A stretch of 64,000 bases of DNA from the NCBI GenBank assembly GCA_004297725.1, contig SCUS01000133.1, forward strand, positions 332,455-396,454, written 5' to 3'. Below are positions 21,406 through 31,938 of this stretch, piece after piece. The stretch is from Myxococcaceae bacterium. GTDB taxonomy: Bacteria; Myxococcota_A; Polyangia; Polyangiales; Ga0077539. Numbering within the stretch: position 1 is the stretch's first letter; every line of letters starts with the position of its first letter. The notes beneath the pieces were generated by a model. The model did no database searches. It was not told the origin of the DNA and saw only the letters and a program-made list of their open reading frames with translations. The position numbers and the translations under genes were made by a program.

Positions 21406-23012
21406 CCGCCCTGCGTTCGCACAGGGCGTGGGGTCTCACCCTCGCGGCGATCGTGGCGCTCGGCCTCGCGCTGCGCCTCCCTCACCTCGGCGCGCTGCCC
21501 AACCCCAGCGGCGACGAGGGCAACTGGACCCTCTTCGGTCTCGACGCCCTCGAGGGCCGCGCCCCCCGGATGACGCCCGACGCGCGCTTCGTCAGCACCC
21601 TCTTCGCGCACCTCATCGCCCTCTCGTATCGCCTCGGCGGGATCTCCTTCGAGAGCGCCCGTTCGGTGCTGGTCGCGGGCCTCACCCTCTGCCTCGTGGG
21701 CGCCGCGCTCACCGCCCGTCGCCTCGGCCTCCCCCGCGCCGGGCTCGCCATCGCGGCGCTGCTCGCCGTGCACCCCTGGTCGGTGCTCTGGAGCCGCACG
21801 GTCACGGTCCCCTACGCGCTCGCGCTGGGCCTCGGGGTGCTGGGCCCGCTGCTGTGGATGCTCGCCGCGAGGGGCGCCCCGGCGCTCGCCGTCGTGCTCG
21901 CCGGGCAGTGCCTCGCGCTCGGCATCCACTTCACGCCGCTCTCGCTCCTGCCCATCGCCGCGTCGCTGCTCTGGGTGATCGCCCCGCAGCACCGTGCGCT
22001 GCTCCGCCGCCCCGCGTTCCGGGCCTCGATCGCCCTCGCCTCGCTGCACCTCGTCCCGGTGCTCTACGGCGCGGCGACGGTGGTACGTCAGCGTCACGTC
22101 GAGCCCGCGCGGTGGTTCCTCCACCTCGGCGCCAGGCTCCACGTCTACGTGCTCACCGTGCTCGGCGGCTACACCGGCGAGTCCACCCTGCGGCACTTCA
22201 CCGGCGAGCCCCTCTCCCGCCCGCTGGAGTGGGCCCTCGGGCTCGTCGCCGCCGCGCTGCTCGCCCTCGCGCTCCGCCGCTCCGCCAGCCCGGGGCCCGC
22301 CGACGAGCTCGCCCGCTTCGCCCGCATCCACCTCGCCGTCGCGCTCCTCGGCCTCCCCCTGCTCCTCGCCACGGCGCGCCCCTGGAACCTCCCGGCCATC
22401 GACGCCGAGCGCTACCTCTTCGCCACGCTGGCACCCGCCATCCTCGCGCTGGGAGCGCTCGCCGAGCACCGCTCCGCCCGCTGGCGCCTCGTGCCCGCCG
22501 CGCTCGCGCTCTACCTCCTCTGCGGCCCCACCCTCCGCGCTGCGCGCTTCTTCCTCTCCGGCGGATCACCCGACTCGGGCTTCTTCACCCTCGCCGGCGG
22601 CGGTGGCTACCGCGGCTGGAAGGTCACCCGAGGGGGCGACGCGGTGCCCGTGCTGCTGCGCCGCGAGGTCGACCGCCTCCGCGGCGACGGGCCGGCGCTG
22701 GTGGTGGTCTCCGACTACGCGCTGCACCCGCTGCACTTCGCCAGCCGACGCGGCTTCTGGTGCCACGACCTCTCCAAGGCTCCGCTGCCCGACCGCCCGG
22801 ACGACCTGCACGTCTTCGTCACCTGGAGCGACGGGCTCCTCGCGCCGGGCTTCGGTCCCCCGGAGGAGCTCGCCCACCACCGGGAGCTCCGGTCGCTGAT
22901 GCGCTCCGATCGCTTCCGGTCGCTGCGGCGCGAGCGGGTGTGGGTGCAGCCCGACGGCTCTCCGCTGATCGAGCTCTGGTCGGCGCGGAGAGGCCCGACG
23001 ACGGAGCGCTAG
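21402..23012 (+). CDS. Second polytopic GT-C-like membrane protein, translationally coupled
   Basis: GTG at 21402 overlaps the preceding stop (GTGA); LPNPSGDEGNWTLFG acidic first-loop motif; multi-TM. Confidence 0.68.
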   Translation: MTALRSHRAWGLTLAAIVALGLALRLPHLGALPNPSGDEGNWTLFGLDALEGRAPRMTPDARFVSTLFAHLIALSYRLGGISFESARSVLVAGLTLCLVGAALTARRLGLPRAGLAIAALLAVHPWSVLWSRTVTVPYALALGLGVLGPLLWMLAARGAPALAVVLAGQCLALGIHFTPLSLLPIAASLLWVIAPQHRALLRRPAFRASIALASLHLVPVLYGAATVVRQRHVEPARWFLHLGARLHVYVLTVLGGYTGESTLRHFTGEPLSRPLEWALGLVAAALLALALRRSASPGPADELARFARIHLAVALLGLPLLLATARPWNLPAIDAERYLFATLAPAILALGALAEHRSARWRLVPAALALYLLCGPTLRAARFFLSGGSPDSGFFTLAGGGGYRGWKVTRGGDAVPVLLRREVDRLRGDGPALVVVSDYALHPLHFASRRGFWCHDLSKAPLPDRPDDLHVFVTWSDGLLAPGFGPPEELAHHRELRSLMRSDRFRSLRRERVWVQPDGSPLIELWSARRGPTTER

Positions 23013-25669
23013 GGAGCCCGGGGAGTGATCTCCACCGGGGCGATCTCCAGCCGGGCGTCGGGGGCGTTCACCCCTTCGGGGGCGATGCGCTGCCCGTCGC
23101 CCTCGATCTCCAGGGAGACGAAGGTGCGCAGCCGAACGGGCCTCATCTCCGGGTCGACGCGCAGCGAGACCTCGTCCCGGAGAATCTCCCCGGGCCGCCA
23201 CTCGGTCGTCGGGTAGCGGCCGTAGATGGGCGCGTGGCGGGCGACGAAGAGCGGCCAGATGGGCTGCGCGTCGACCGGGTCGAAGGAGACGACGATGTAC
23301 ACCGGTCGCCGGGTGCGACGGAGCACGCGCCAGTAGAGCACCGCGCGGTAGGTCCCATCGATGGGGACGCTGTCCGCGGGGAGGTCGTAGCCGAGGAGCT
23401 CGGCCACGTCGCCGAAGCGGACGTGCAGCGGGTGCTGTATCGCGGGCTCGGACCGCAGCCGCGCCGCGGCGATCTGCTCGTTGGAGCGGTTGGTGGCGAG
23501 GGCGCCGTGGTCGGTCCACGTGACGAGGCGCTCGCGCAGCTCGGCGGCGAGCTCGGGCCGGTCGTCGTAGAGGTTGCGGATCTCCCCCCGGTCGCGGGCG
23601 ATGTCGAACAGCTCCCAGGTGCCGCGCCGCAGGTCGTGGATGAGCTTGAAGGGCGGCGCGTAGATGGACTTCTGCTCGGAGGGGAAGAGCCCGTCCGGGG
23701 TCACCTCGGCGAAGAGCCAGCGGCGCCAGCCTTCGGGCATGAGCGATCCCGGCGCGGGGTCGTAGAGCACCGGCAGCAGCGAGCGCCCGGACACCGGAGC
23801 GACGGGGGGCCTCCCCGCGAAGTTGAGCAGCGTGGGGTTGATGTCGAAGAGGTTGGTGAGCGCGTGCCGGGGGCCCGGCGTCACGCCCGGAGCGCGCACG
23901 ATGATGGGCACCCGCAGCGCCTCGTCGTGGAGGTCGAAGGAGTGGTGATAGACGCCGTGCTCCCCGAAGGCCTCGCCGTGGTCGCCGAAGACGATCACCA
24001 CCAGCGGTCGCTTCGCGGCAAGCTCCTCGAGCTGGGTGAGCAGCGGTGCGATGGCCGCGTCGGCGCCCGCGAGCTCCTCGTCGTACTGGTCCATCTGCGA
24101 GTGGCCGAAGTCCCGGGGCTCGGTGCGGTCGCGGTAGGGGTCGTGGGTCTCCATGATGTGCGACCACATGAAGAAGGGCTGCGGGTCGTTCTCGTGCTCG
24201 CGCAGGAAGGCCTGCATGCGCGCGACGGCGGGGGCCGCGTCGGGCTTGAACCCGGGCTCCTCCACCACCTGCTGGAAGCCCTGGAAGAAGCCCGCGGTGT
24301 GGGAGAAATAGGCCGTCGCGGGGAAGGCCGCGGTGAGGTACCCGGCGCTCGAGAGCTGCTCGGCGAGGGTGACGTTGGAGGGCTCCAGCGGCGGAAACTG
24401 CACGTCGTTGCCCCAGGAGACGAGCGAGGCGTAGCGGCCCACCCAGAGGCTGCCGAAGGAGCGCAGCGAGCGGGGCGAGGCGCAGTAGGCGTTGGTGAAG
24501 CGGGCCGCGCCGCGGGCGAAGCGGTCGATGTTGGGCGTGGTCGGGCGGCGGTAGCCGTAGCAGCCGAGGTGGTCGGGCCGCATCGCGTCGATGGAGAGCA
24601 GCACGAAGCTCGGCGGCTGCTGCGCGGCCTCCGGAGGCAGCGGGACCAGGTGCCCGGTGCTCTCCTCGGGCTCCAGCCGGGCATCGCGGCCGGAGCAGTT
24701 CTCGTCGCGGCCGTTGCCGGGGACGTCGTGGGCGCGGGGCGAGACGCGCGCGTCGCGGTCGTTGCAGTCGCCGCCGTTGAAGACGGCGGAGTAGCCGTCG
24801 CCGTCGAAGTCGAGGCTGAGCTGCAGCGTGCGGGCGACGCGCTGCGCGAGGAGGCTGCGGTTGAAGAGCGTGGCGGCCACGGTCTGCCGGGCGCCGAGCG
24901 TGAAGGCCGAGGCGACGATCGCCACGATGGAGACGAGGGAGAGCGCGAGCGGCACGCGGCGGCGCAGCGGCGCGGCGCGGCGCACGACGCGTCGGCCCAG
25001 CAGCAGCAGCGCGAGCCCGTTGGCGACGAGCAGCGCGCCGAGGAGGCCGACGGCGCCGAACTCCAGGTTGCGGAACCCGGCCCAGTTGAGGGCGAAGAAG
25101 CGCACCGTCTGCGCCGCGACGACCACGACGGTGGCCGAGAGCACGACGCCGGGCGAGCCGAGCCGGCCGAGTCGGTGGAAGAGCCAGCGCATCGGCCCGG
25201 AGAGGAGCAGCAGCAGCGCCGAGGCGACGGCGGCGAAGGCGAAGGGCGCGAGGAAGATGGCGAGCGCCGCGAGGGACTTCGAGTGGAAGGTGCGCTGGAC
25301 GGTGTACGAGACGGGGTAGAGCGGGCCGAGGGTGATGGCGACGCCGATCGCGAGCGCGGCCAGCCCGGCGGCGCGGTCGGGGTCGCGGGCGAACCATCGG
25401 CGCGGGCCGCCGAGGAGCCACCCGGCGACGCGGCAGAGCCACGGCACGGTGCGGGCGGAGTAGAGGATGAGCTCCTCGACGAGGCCGAGGCCGATGCCGA
25501 GGCTGAGCAGCGTGGCCGCGCACTGGAGCACGACCAGCAGGCCCAGCGACGGCGGCAGCGACCCTCGCGGGGCGCGCGACCAGGCGAGCAGACCGTCCGC
25601 CAGACCGACGCCCCCGAGCGCGACGAGACCCGCCGTTACACCGAGGCCGCGGGTCAGGCGGGGGGTCAC
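23009..25669 (-). CDS. Membrane-anchored sulfatase-like hydrolase/transferase
   Basis: [64 protein letters not shown]-terminal TM segments; GTG start overlaps the prfB stop. Confidence 0.85.
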   Translation of the reverse strand: MTPRLTRGLGVTAGLVALGGVGLADGLLAWSRAPRGSLPPSLGLLVVLQCAATLLSLGIGLGLVEELILYSARTVPWLCRVAGWLLGGPRRWFARDPDRAAGLAALAIGVAITLGPLYPVSYTVQRTFHSKSLAALAIFLAPFAFAAVASALLLLLSGPMRWLFHRLGRLGSPGVVLSATVVVVAAQTVRFFALNWAGFRNLEFGAVGLLGALLVANGLALLLLGRRVVRRAAPLRRRVPLALSLVSIVAIVASAFTLGARQTVAATLFNRSLLAQRVARTLQLSLDFDGDGYSAVFNGGDCNDRDARVSPRAHDVPGNGRDENCSGRDARLEPEESTGHLVPLPPEAAQQPPSFVLLSIDAMRPDHLGCYGYRRPTTPNIDRFARGAARFTNAYCASPRSLRSFGSLWVGRYASLVSWGNDVQFPPLEPSNVTLAEQLSSAGYLTAAFPATAYFSHTAGFFQGFQQVVEEPGFKPDAAPAVARMQAFLREHENDPQPFFMWSHIMETHDPYRDRTEPRDFGHSQMDQYDEELAGADAAIAPLLTQLEELAAKRPLVVIVFGDHGEAFGEHGVYHHSFDLHDEALRVPIIVRAPGVTPGPRHALTNLFDINPTLLNFAGRPPVAPVSGRSLLPVLYDPAPGSLMPEGWRRWLFAEVTPDGLFPSEQKSIYAPPFKLIHDLRRGTWELFDIARDRGEIRNLYDDRPELAAELRERLVTWTDHGALATNRSNEQIAAARLRSEPAIQHPLHVRFGDVAELLGYDLPADSVPIDGTYRAVLYWRVLRRTRRPVYIVVSFDPVDAQPIWPLFVARHAPIYGRYPTTEWRPGEILRDEVSLRVDPEMRPVRLRTFVSLEIEGDGQRIAPEGVNAPDARLEIAPVEITPRAP

Positions 25670-26782
25670 GCGCTCGCGGTCTTCTTCTTCATGGCGCCGA
25701 GCAACGACGACTCGATGAACGGGTCGAGGTCACCGTCGAGCACCGCCGAGATGTTGCCCGTCTCGTGGTCGGTGCGGAGGTCCTTCACGAGCTGGTACGG
25801 CGCCATCACGTAGTTGCGCACCTGGTGGCCGAAGGCGATGTCCGACTTGTTGGACTCGAACTTCCCCTTGAAGGCGTCCTCGCGCTTCTGCTTCTCCAGC
25901 GCGTAGAGCTTGCCCTTCAGGGTCTTGAGCGCGATGCGCCGGTTCTCGTGCTGCGAGCGCTCGCTCTGGCACTTCACCACGATGCCGGTGACCTTGTGCG
26001 TGAGGCGCACCGCGGTCTCGACCTTGTTGACGTTCTGCCCGCCCTTTCCGCCCGAGCGGAAGGTGTCGGTGTCGTAGTCGCCGTCCTTGAGCTCGATCTC
26101 GAAGTCCTCGTCGAGGTCGGGCGTCACCGCCACCGCCGCGAAGGCCGTCTGCCGCCGCGCGTTGGCGTCGAAGGGGCTGATGCGCACCAGGCGGTGCACG
26201 CCGTTCTCGTTCTTCAGGTAGCCGAAGGCGTTGAGCCCGCTCACCTGGATCGAGACGCTCTTGAGCCCGGCCTCCTCGCCCTCGGTCTCGTCGAGGAGCT
26301 TCACCGTGAACCCGCGCTTCTCGGCCCAGCGGCCGTACATGCGCAGGAGCATCTGGGTCCAGTCCATCGCGTCGACCCCGCCGGCGCCGGCGTTGATCTC
26401 GACGATGGCGTCGACCTTGTCTTCGGGCTCCGAGAGCATCTGGTCGAGCTCCAGCTTGCGGGTGCGCTCCTCCAGCCTCTCGGCGACGGTGGCCACCTCC
26501 GCGCCGACGGACTCGTCGTTCTCCTCGGCGGCCATCGCGAGCAGCTCGCCCGCGTCGCGCACCTCCCGCTGGAGCCCCTCCACCGCCTGGACCATCGCGT
26601 CCTTGTCGGCGCGCTCCTTCAGGAGCTTCTGGCTGGTCGGCCGGGTCCAGAAATCCGGGTCGCCGCTCTCGGCATCGATCTCCTCCACGCGCTTCTTCAG
26701 CCTCGGGAGGTCAAAGATGCCTCCCGAGGTTCTCTGCCCGGCGGGCGAGATCCTCTAACTGGTTACGGGTATCGCTGATCAT
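25666..26782 (-). CDS. prfB: Peptide chain release factor 2, expressed by programmed +1 frameshift
   Basis: Body ORF has [23 protein letters not shown] (GGQ). Upstream 0-frame [26 protein letters not shown] starts at 26782; slippery CTT TGA C at 26716-26710 preceded by GGGAGG; +1 frame continues [22 protein letters not shown]. Confidence 0.95.
26710..26725 (-). promoter_or_regulatory. RF2 autoregulatory +1 recoding site
   Basis: 5'-GGGAGG CAT CTT TGA C-3' on the minus strand; same spacing as the E. coli prfB AGGGGG-UAU-CUU-UGA-C. Confidence 0.93.
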
Positions 26783-26865
26783 AGGTGGCGGACGCATTAC
26801 CTCCCACTCCGCACCGGGTCAACGGATCGATTGTGCCAACGGTTGGGTTATCGTCCCGCGCACCT

Positions 26866-28572
26866 ATGGAGACCTCGATCGACGTGCTGGTGGTGGGCGC
26901 GGGCCCGACGGGATTGACCCTCGCGAGCGAGCTCCTGCACCGCGGCCTCAGCGTGCGCGTCATCGACGCGGCGGACATGCCGCTGCCCACGTCGCGGGCC
27001 ATCGGCGTGCACGCGCGCACGCTGGAGGTGCTCCACCGGATGGGCGTCGCCGAGGAGCTCGTCGCGAAGGGCCAGAAGCTCCTCGGGGCCACGTTCTGGT
27101 CCGGCGGCGAGACCATCGCCCGCGTGGACTTCTCCGAGCTGGACACCGCCTTCCCCTACCTGCTCTGCGTCCCGCAGAGCGAGACCGAGTCGGTGCTCTC
27201 GGCGCTCCTCGATCGGCTCGGAGGGAGGGTCGATCGGGGCGTCTCGCTGCGCTCCTTCCGGCAGGACGGCAGCGGGGTCACCGCGGTGCTGACGAAGGCC
27301 GACGCGACGGAGACCGTGCGCGCGTCGTGGATGGTCGGCTGCGACGGCGCCCACAGCACCGTGCGCAAGGGCCTCGACCTGGCCTTCGAGGGCGACACCT
27401 ACGAAGACCGCTTCCTCCTCGCCGACGTGAAGATCGACTGGGACACCCGCGACGACCGGGTCACCACGTACTTCGCCGTCGACGGCGTGGTCGCCTGCTT
27501 CCCGCTGCCCGGCGGGCGGTGGCGGCTGATCGTCTCCGCGCCGGCCGGCGACGACTCCACCGCGGCGCCCTCGCTCGCGGAGGTCCAGGGGCTCTTCGCG
27601 AGCCGCACCGGCAGCGGCGGCGTGCTCTCGGAGCTCACCTGGTCGACGCGCTTCCGCATCCATTGCAGGCAGGTCACGCAGTACCGCGACGACCGGGTGT
27701 TCATCGCCGGCGACGCGGCGCACATCCACTCGCCCGTCGGCGGCCAGGGGATGAACACCGGCATCCAGGACGCGCACAACCTCGCCTGGAAGCTCGCGCA
27801 GGTGCACCGCGGCCTCGCCCGCTCCCGGCTGCTCGACAGCTACCACGACGAGCGGCACGCGGTGGGGCAGGCGGTGCTGCGCGGCACCGACGCCGCCACG
27901 AGGGTCGGAACCATCCGGCAGCCCGCGGCCCGCGCGGTGCGCGACCAGGTCGCGCGGGTGCTCAGCGGCGTCGAGGCGGTGCAGCGCCGGGCGGCGCGAG
28001 AGGTCGCCGAGCTCACCATCGGCTACGAGGGCAGCGCCATCGTCGCGGAGCACTCTCAGGGCATCCTCCAGGGCCGCATCGGCTCGGCCTCCGGGGGCGA
28101 GACGCCGACCGTGTCGTCGATCCGATCCTTCGACGGCGCGGTGAAGGCCGGGCAGCGGGCGCTCGACGGCCACGTGACCCGCGCGGGCGAGTCGGGCACC
28201 CGCGCCCTGCTCCAGACCCTCGACGACCGCCGATGGAACCTCCTGCTCTTCGACGGTCGCAGCGCCAGCGCCGAGGGCTACGCGCGCTTCGCCGCCATCG
28301 CGAGCGCGGTGAGCTCCCGCTACGGGGAGTCCGTCGACGTCACCGTGGTCACGCCCCGCAGCGCACGCCCCGCGGAGCTTCCCGAGTCCATCGCGGTGCT
28401 CCTCGACCCCGACGCCGAGCTCGAGCGGGCCTACGGCGCCGAGACCGAGTGCGCCTACCTGCTGCGCCCGGACCTCTACGTGGGCTACCGCTCGCAGCCC
28501 GCCGACGAGGCTCGGCTGCTGGCCTACCTCCGCCCGCTGCTCCGGGTCACCGGCGAGGCGCCCCCGGCCTGA
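26866..28572 (+). CDS. FAD-dependent aromatic monooxygenase (PheA/TfdB/MhpA-like)
   Basis: VLVVGAGPTGLTLASELLHRGLSVRVID; VGCDGAHSTVRK; FIAGDAAHIHSPVGGQGMNTGIQDAHNLAWKLA. Confidence 0.88.
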   Translation: METSIDVLVVGAGPTGLTLASELLHRGLSVRVIDAADMPLPTSRAIGVHARTLEVLHRMGVAEELVAKGQKLLGATFWSGGETIARVDFSELDTAFPYLLCVPQSETESVLSALLDRLGGRVDRGVSLRSFRQDGSGVTAVLTKADATETVRASWMVGCDGAHSTVRKGLDLAFEGDTYEDRFLLADVKIDWDTRDDRVTTYFAVDGVVACFPLPGGRWRLIVSAPAGDDSTAAPSLAEVQGLFASRTGSGGVLSELTWSTRFRIHCRQVTQYRDDRVFIAGDAAHIHSPVGGQGMNTGIQDAHNLAWKLAQVHRGLARSRLLDSYHDERHAVGQAVLRGTDAATRVGTIRQPAARAVRDQVARVLSGVEAVQRRAAREVAELTIGYEGSAIVAEHSQGILQGRIGSASGGETPTVSSIRSFDGAVKAGQRALDGHVTRAGESGTRALLQTLDDRRWNLLLFDGRSASAEGYARFAAIASAVSSRYGESVDVTVVTPRSARPAELPESIAVLLDPDAELERAYGAETECAYLLRPDLYVGYRSQPADEARLLAYLRPLLRVTGEAPPA

Positions 28573-28578
28573 CGGCCC

Positions 28579-29961
28579 TCAGCGGTGGCCGTCGGTCGAC
28601 CCCGGCGGCAGCATCGAGTCGCGCTCGAGGCGCCCGAGCTGCGCGTCGACCTGGCGGAAGCGCTCGGCGAGCGCCCGCACGAAGGCCCCCGCGTGGGAGT
28701 AGAGCCCGATCTGCTCGATGAGCAGCTCGCGCGTCACCCGCATCACCGTGAGCTCGTCGAGGGCCTCGACGTTCGCCGTGCGCGGCTTCTCGGTGAACAC
28801 CGCGGTCTCTCCGAAGACCTCCCCGGGGCCCATCTCCCGCAGCGTCACCCGGCGCCCGTCGACCTCACGGAAGACCTCGCAGCGCCCCGCGACGATGATG
28901 TACGCCGCCTCGCCGGTCTCGCCCTCGGTGACCACCCTCGCGCCCGGGGCGAAGCGCTCCCGCGGAAACCGGTCGAGGCTTCGCAGGTGGCGCTCCAGCT
29001 CCGAGCGGAAGTCCAGCACGCTCCGGTAGCGGTCGCCCGGCAGCGAGGAGAGCGCCTTCATCGCCGTGAGGCAGAGGCCCTCCGGCAGGTCGAGTTGCGG
29101 CACCTGCTCGCGCGGCGCGACGACCTTGCCGCTGGCCGCCTCCCACACCACGGCCATCAAGCTGTCGCCCGAGTGCGGCGTCTTGCCGGTGAGCATCTCG
29201 TAGAGCACGGCGCCCAGCAGGTACACATCCGTCCGCTCGTCGATCGCGTCGTGGAGCCCGATGGCCTGCTCCGGCGCCATGTACGCCGGCGTCCCGTAGA
29301 TGTGCACCCGCTGGCTGCTCGGCTCCGGCGCGGCGAGGCGCTCTGGAGGCAGCACGTCGTGGCGCCCGAAGGCGGCCGGGTTGATCACCCGCGCGACGCC
29401 CCAGTCCATCAGGTAGACCTGCCCGAACTCGCCCACCATGATGTTCTCGGGCTTGATGTCGCAGTGCACCACGCCGCGCGAGTGCGCGAAGGCCACCGCG
29501 TCGCACACCTTCAGGAGCACCTGCACCAGGTGATCGAGCCGACCCGAGGGCCACGGCAGGCCCGCCGGGTCGAGGATCTCCGCCCTCAGCGTGCGCCCCT
29601 CCACCAGCTTCATCGAGAAGCACGGCAGCCCGTCCGCCCCTTCGCCCAGCAGGTGCACCGGGACGATGTTGGGGTGCTCCAGGGCGCCGGTGATCTGCGC
29701 CTCCAGCACGAAGCGCTGCACCAGGTCGGGCCGGTCGCCGATGGAGTCGTGGAGCAGCTTCACCGCGACGTGCCGACCCAGCGGGCGATCGAGCGCGCGA
29801 CGCACCGCGCCCATGCCCCCGCGCGCCACGAGGCCAAGGTCGGTGTACGGCTCGCAGAGCGAGGGAGCCCGCTGGGTGTCTTCGGTGACCGCCTCGGCCG
29901 ACGCCTCGAGGGCCATCGTGGTCATCGACTCGAAGCCCTCGTCGTTTCGTACCGCGCCCAT
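28579..29961 (-). CDS. Serine/threonine protein kinase with C-terminal cyclic-nucleotide-binding-like domain
   Basis: VAVKLL, HCDIKPENIM, MDWGVARV, GTPAYMAPEQA; then ARVVTEGETGEAAYIIVAGRCEVFREVDGRRVTLREMGPGEVFGETAVF (cNMP-binding fold). Confidence 0.88.
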   Translation of the reverse strand: MGAVRNDEGFESMTTMALEASAEAVTEDTQRAPSLCEPYTDLGLVARGGMGAVRRALDRPLGRHVAVKLLHDSIGDRPDLVQRFVLEAQITGALEHPNIVPVHLLGEGADGLPCFSMKLVEGRTLRAEILDPAGLPWPSGRLDHLVQVLLKVCDAVAFAHSRGVVHCDIKPENIMVGEFGQVYLMDWGVARVINPAAFGRHDVLPPERLAAPEPSSQRVHIYGTPAYMAPEQAIGLHDAIDERTDVYLLGAVLYEMLTGKTPHSGDSLMAVVWEAASGKVVAPREQVPQLDLPEGLCLTAMKALSSLPGDRYRSVLDFRSELERHLRSLDRFPRERFAPGARVVTEGETGEAAYIIVAGRCEVFREVDGRRVTLREMGPGEVFGETAVFTEKPRTANVEALDELTVMRVTRELLIEQIGLYSHAGAFVRALAERFRQVDAQLGRLERDSMLPPGSTDGHR

Positions 29962-30020
29962 CAGGGCGTGGACAGTACGACGATCCCCGAAAGCCGGTCC
30001 AGGGACCACCACGCTTGGAG

Positions 30021-30524
30021 CTACGCCTCGGGCATCACCGTCGCGCCGCCTCGCAGGGTGATGAGCAGCGCCTCGGCGTCCATCCGATCCTCCGCCGAAG
30101 GCCGCCCCTTGAGGAAGCGCTCGAGGCACATCATCGCCTCCACCTTGCGCCCGGTCTCCGCGTAGCTGAGCCCCAGCAGGTGCAGCGCGTCGCCGTCGTC
30201 GGCGCTGATCTCCAGCGCCCGCTCGCCCGCGTCGATGGCCTCCTCGAAGCGCGCCAGCTCATAGAGGCACCAGCCCCGGTAGACCTGCGCGCCGAGGTGC
30301 CCGGGGTCGCGGTCGATGGCCTCGGCGAAGGCCGCCAGCGCCGCGCCCGCCTTCTCCTTCCGCATGAACGCGAGCCCCAGGTAGTAGTGCGCGTGCGCGT
30401 TGCCAGGGTCGGCCAGCAGCACCTCGCGCAGCGCCTTCACGGCGCCGTCGATGTCTTCCTCGTGCAGCAGCTCGATGGGCTCCTCCACCGCCGCCCAGCG
30501 CTCGTCTTCCGTGCGTCCGCTCAT
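30021..30524 (-). CDS. Tetratricopeptide repeat protein
   Basis: AHAHYYLGLAFMRKEKAGAALAAFAEAIDRDPGHLGAQVYRGWCLYELARFEEAIDAGERAL; ATGA overlap with upstream gene. Confidence 0.8.
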   Translation of the reverse strand: MSGRTEDERWAAVEEPIELLHEEDIDGAVKALREVLLADPGNAHAHYYLGLAFMRKEKAGAALAAFAEAIDRDPGHLGAQVYRGWCLYELARFEEAIDAGERALEISADDGDALHLLGLSYAETGRKVEAMMCLERFLKGRPSAEDRMDAEALLITLRGGATVMPEA

Positions 30525-31936
30525 CGTTCCGTCGATCCTCCCTTGCGATCCTCGTCGTCGTCGCCGCCCTGGGCCTCGCCCAGCCAGCGCTGGATCGTCC
30601 TGCGGTCGACGCCCAGCAGCCGCGCGGTGCGCTTCTTGTTGTTGCCCGTGCGCTCCAGGACCCTCCGCACGTAGGCCATCGTGAGCTCGTCGAGGGTCAT
30701 CTCGCGCTCCGCCGCCGCCGCCAGGATGTCCACCGGCGCCGGGTGCTGCAGCGAGCTCGGGAGGTCCTCCGGGGAGATCCACTCCTCGCGCGCCATGGCC
30801 ACCGCGCGCTCGACGGCGTTCTCCAGCTCTCGCACGTTTCCCGGCCAGTGGTAGGCCTCCATCTTCCGCAGCGCCGCGCCGGAGAAGCCCTTCACCGGGC
30901 TGCCCGAGCGCGCCGTCACCCGCTTCAGGAAATGCTCCGCCAGCGGCACCACGTCCTCGGGCCGGTCTCGCAGCGGCGGCACCCCCACCTCGATCACCGC
31001 CAGCCGGTAGAAGAGGTCCTCCCGGAAGCGCCCCTCCTGCACGGCCGTCCGCAGGTCGCGGTGCGTCGCGGCCACCACCCGCGCGTCGATGGGCTCCGAC
31101 TTCGTCGCCCCCAGCGGCCTCACCTCCCGCTCCTGGATCACCCTCAGCAGCTTCGCCTGCAGGGCCATCGGCAGGTCGCCGATCTCGTCGAGGAAGATCG
31201 TCCCCCCCTGCGCCTCGCGGAAGAGCCCCGGGCGGTCGACCCGCGCGTCGGTGAAGGCCCCCTTGCGCACGCCGAACAGCTCGCTCTCGAGCAGCGTGTC
31301 GGGGATCGCCGCGCAGTTGATCGGCACGAAGGGCCCCGCCGAGCGCCTGCTCTCGGCGTGCAGCGCGCGCGCGATGAGCTCCTTGCCGCTGCCGCTCGGG
31401 CCCGTGATGAGCACCGTCGCGCCGCTGTCGGCCACGCGCCGCACCAGGTCGGAGATCTCCGCCAGCGCGGTGCTCCGGCCCACCAGGCCGCCCACGTGGA
31501 AGCGCCCGCCCAGCTCTCCCCGCAGGCGCTTCACCTCCGAGCGCAGCGCCGTGGCCTCCAGCGCGCGGTCGACCGCCACCCGCAGCGTCTGCGGCTCGAA
31601 GGGCTTGGTCACGAAGTCGTAGGCCCCCAGCCGGAGCGCCCGCACCGCCGTCTCGATGCTCCCGAAGGCCGTGATCGCGATCACCGAGACCCTCGGGTCG
31701 TAGGCGCGCACCCGCTCGATGAGCTCGAAGCCGTCCATCCCCGCCATGTTCATGTCGGTGATCACCAGGTCGGGGGCGCGCTCCTCCACCGCCGCGAGCG
31801 CCGAGGCCGCGTCGTGGAAGGTCGTCACCTGATGGCCCGCCGCCGTGAGCAGCTCCTGGAGGAAGGCCGCCAGGTCTTCGTCGTCGTCGACCACGAACAG
31901 CCGCCCCCGGCCTGGCTTCAGCATCGCGTTGGACAT
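30521..31936 (-). CDS. NtrC-family sigma-54-dependent response regulator
   Basis: Receiver LFVVDDDEDLAAFLQELL...VITDMNMAGMDG; AAA+ GPSGSGKELIARALH, GAFTDA, FLDEIGDLP; C-terminal Fis-type HTH. Confidence 0.93.
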   Translation of the reverse strand: MSNAMLKPGRGRLFVVDDDEDLAAFLQELLTAAGHQVTTFHDAASALAAVEERAPDLVITDMNMAGMDGFELIERVRAYDPRVSVIAITAFGSIETAVRALRLGAYDFVTKPFEPQTLRVAVDRALEATALRSEVKRLRGELGGRFHVGGLVGRSTALAEISDLVRRVADSGATVLITGPSGSGKELIARALHAESRRSAGPFVPINCAAIPDTLLESELFGVRKGAFTDARVDRPGLFREAQGGTIFLDEIGDLPMALQAKLLRVIQEREVRPLGATKSEPIDARVVAATHRDLRTAVQEGRFREDLFYRLAVIEVGVPPLRDRPEDVVPLAEHFLKRVTARSGSPVKGFSGAALRKMEAYHWPGNVRELENAVERAVAMAREEWISPEDLPSSLQHPAPVDILAAAAEREMTLDELTMAYVRRVLERTGNNKKRTARLLGVDRRTIQRWLGEAQGGDDDEDRKGGSTER

Positions 31937-31938
31937 CG

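Noticed and set aside
21428-25813. 1461-aa plus-strand ORF
   Set aside because: Out-of-frame/antisense extension over the second GT-C gene and the sulfatase; low-complexity R/P/A/E composition.
26689-26782. prfB as a pseudogene with an in-frame TGA
   Set aside because: The TGA sits in the classical RF2 +1 frameshift context with the expected upstream SD-like element.
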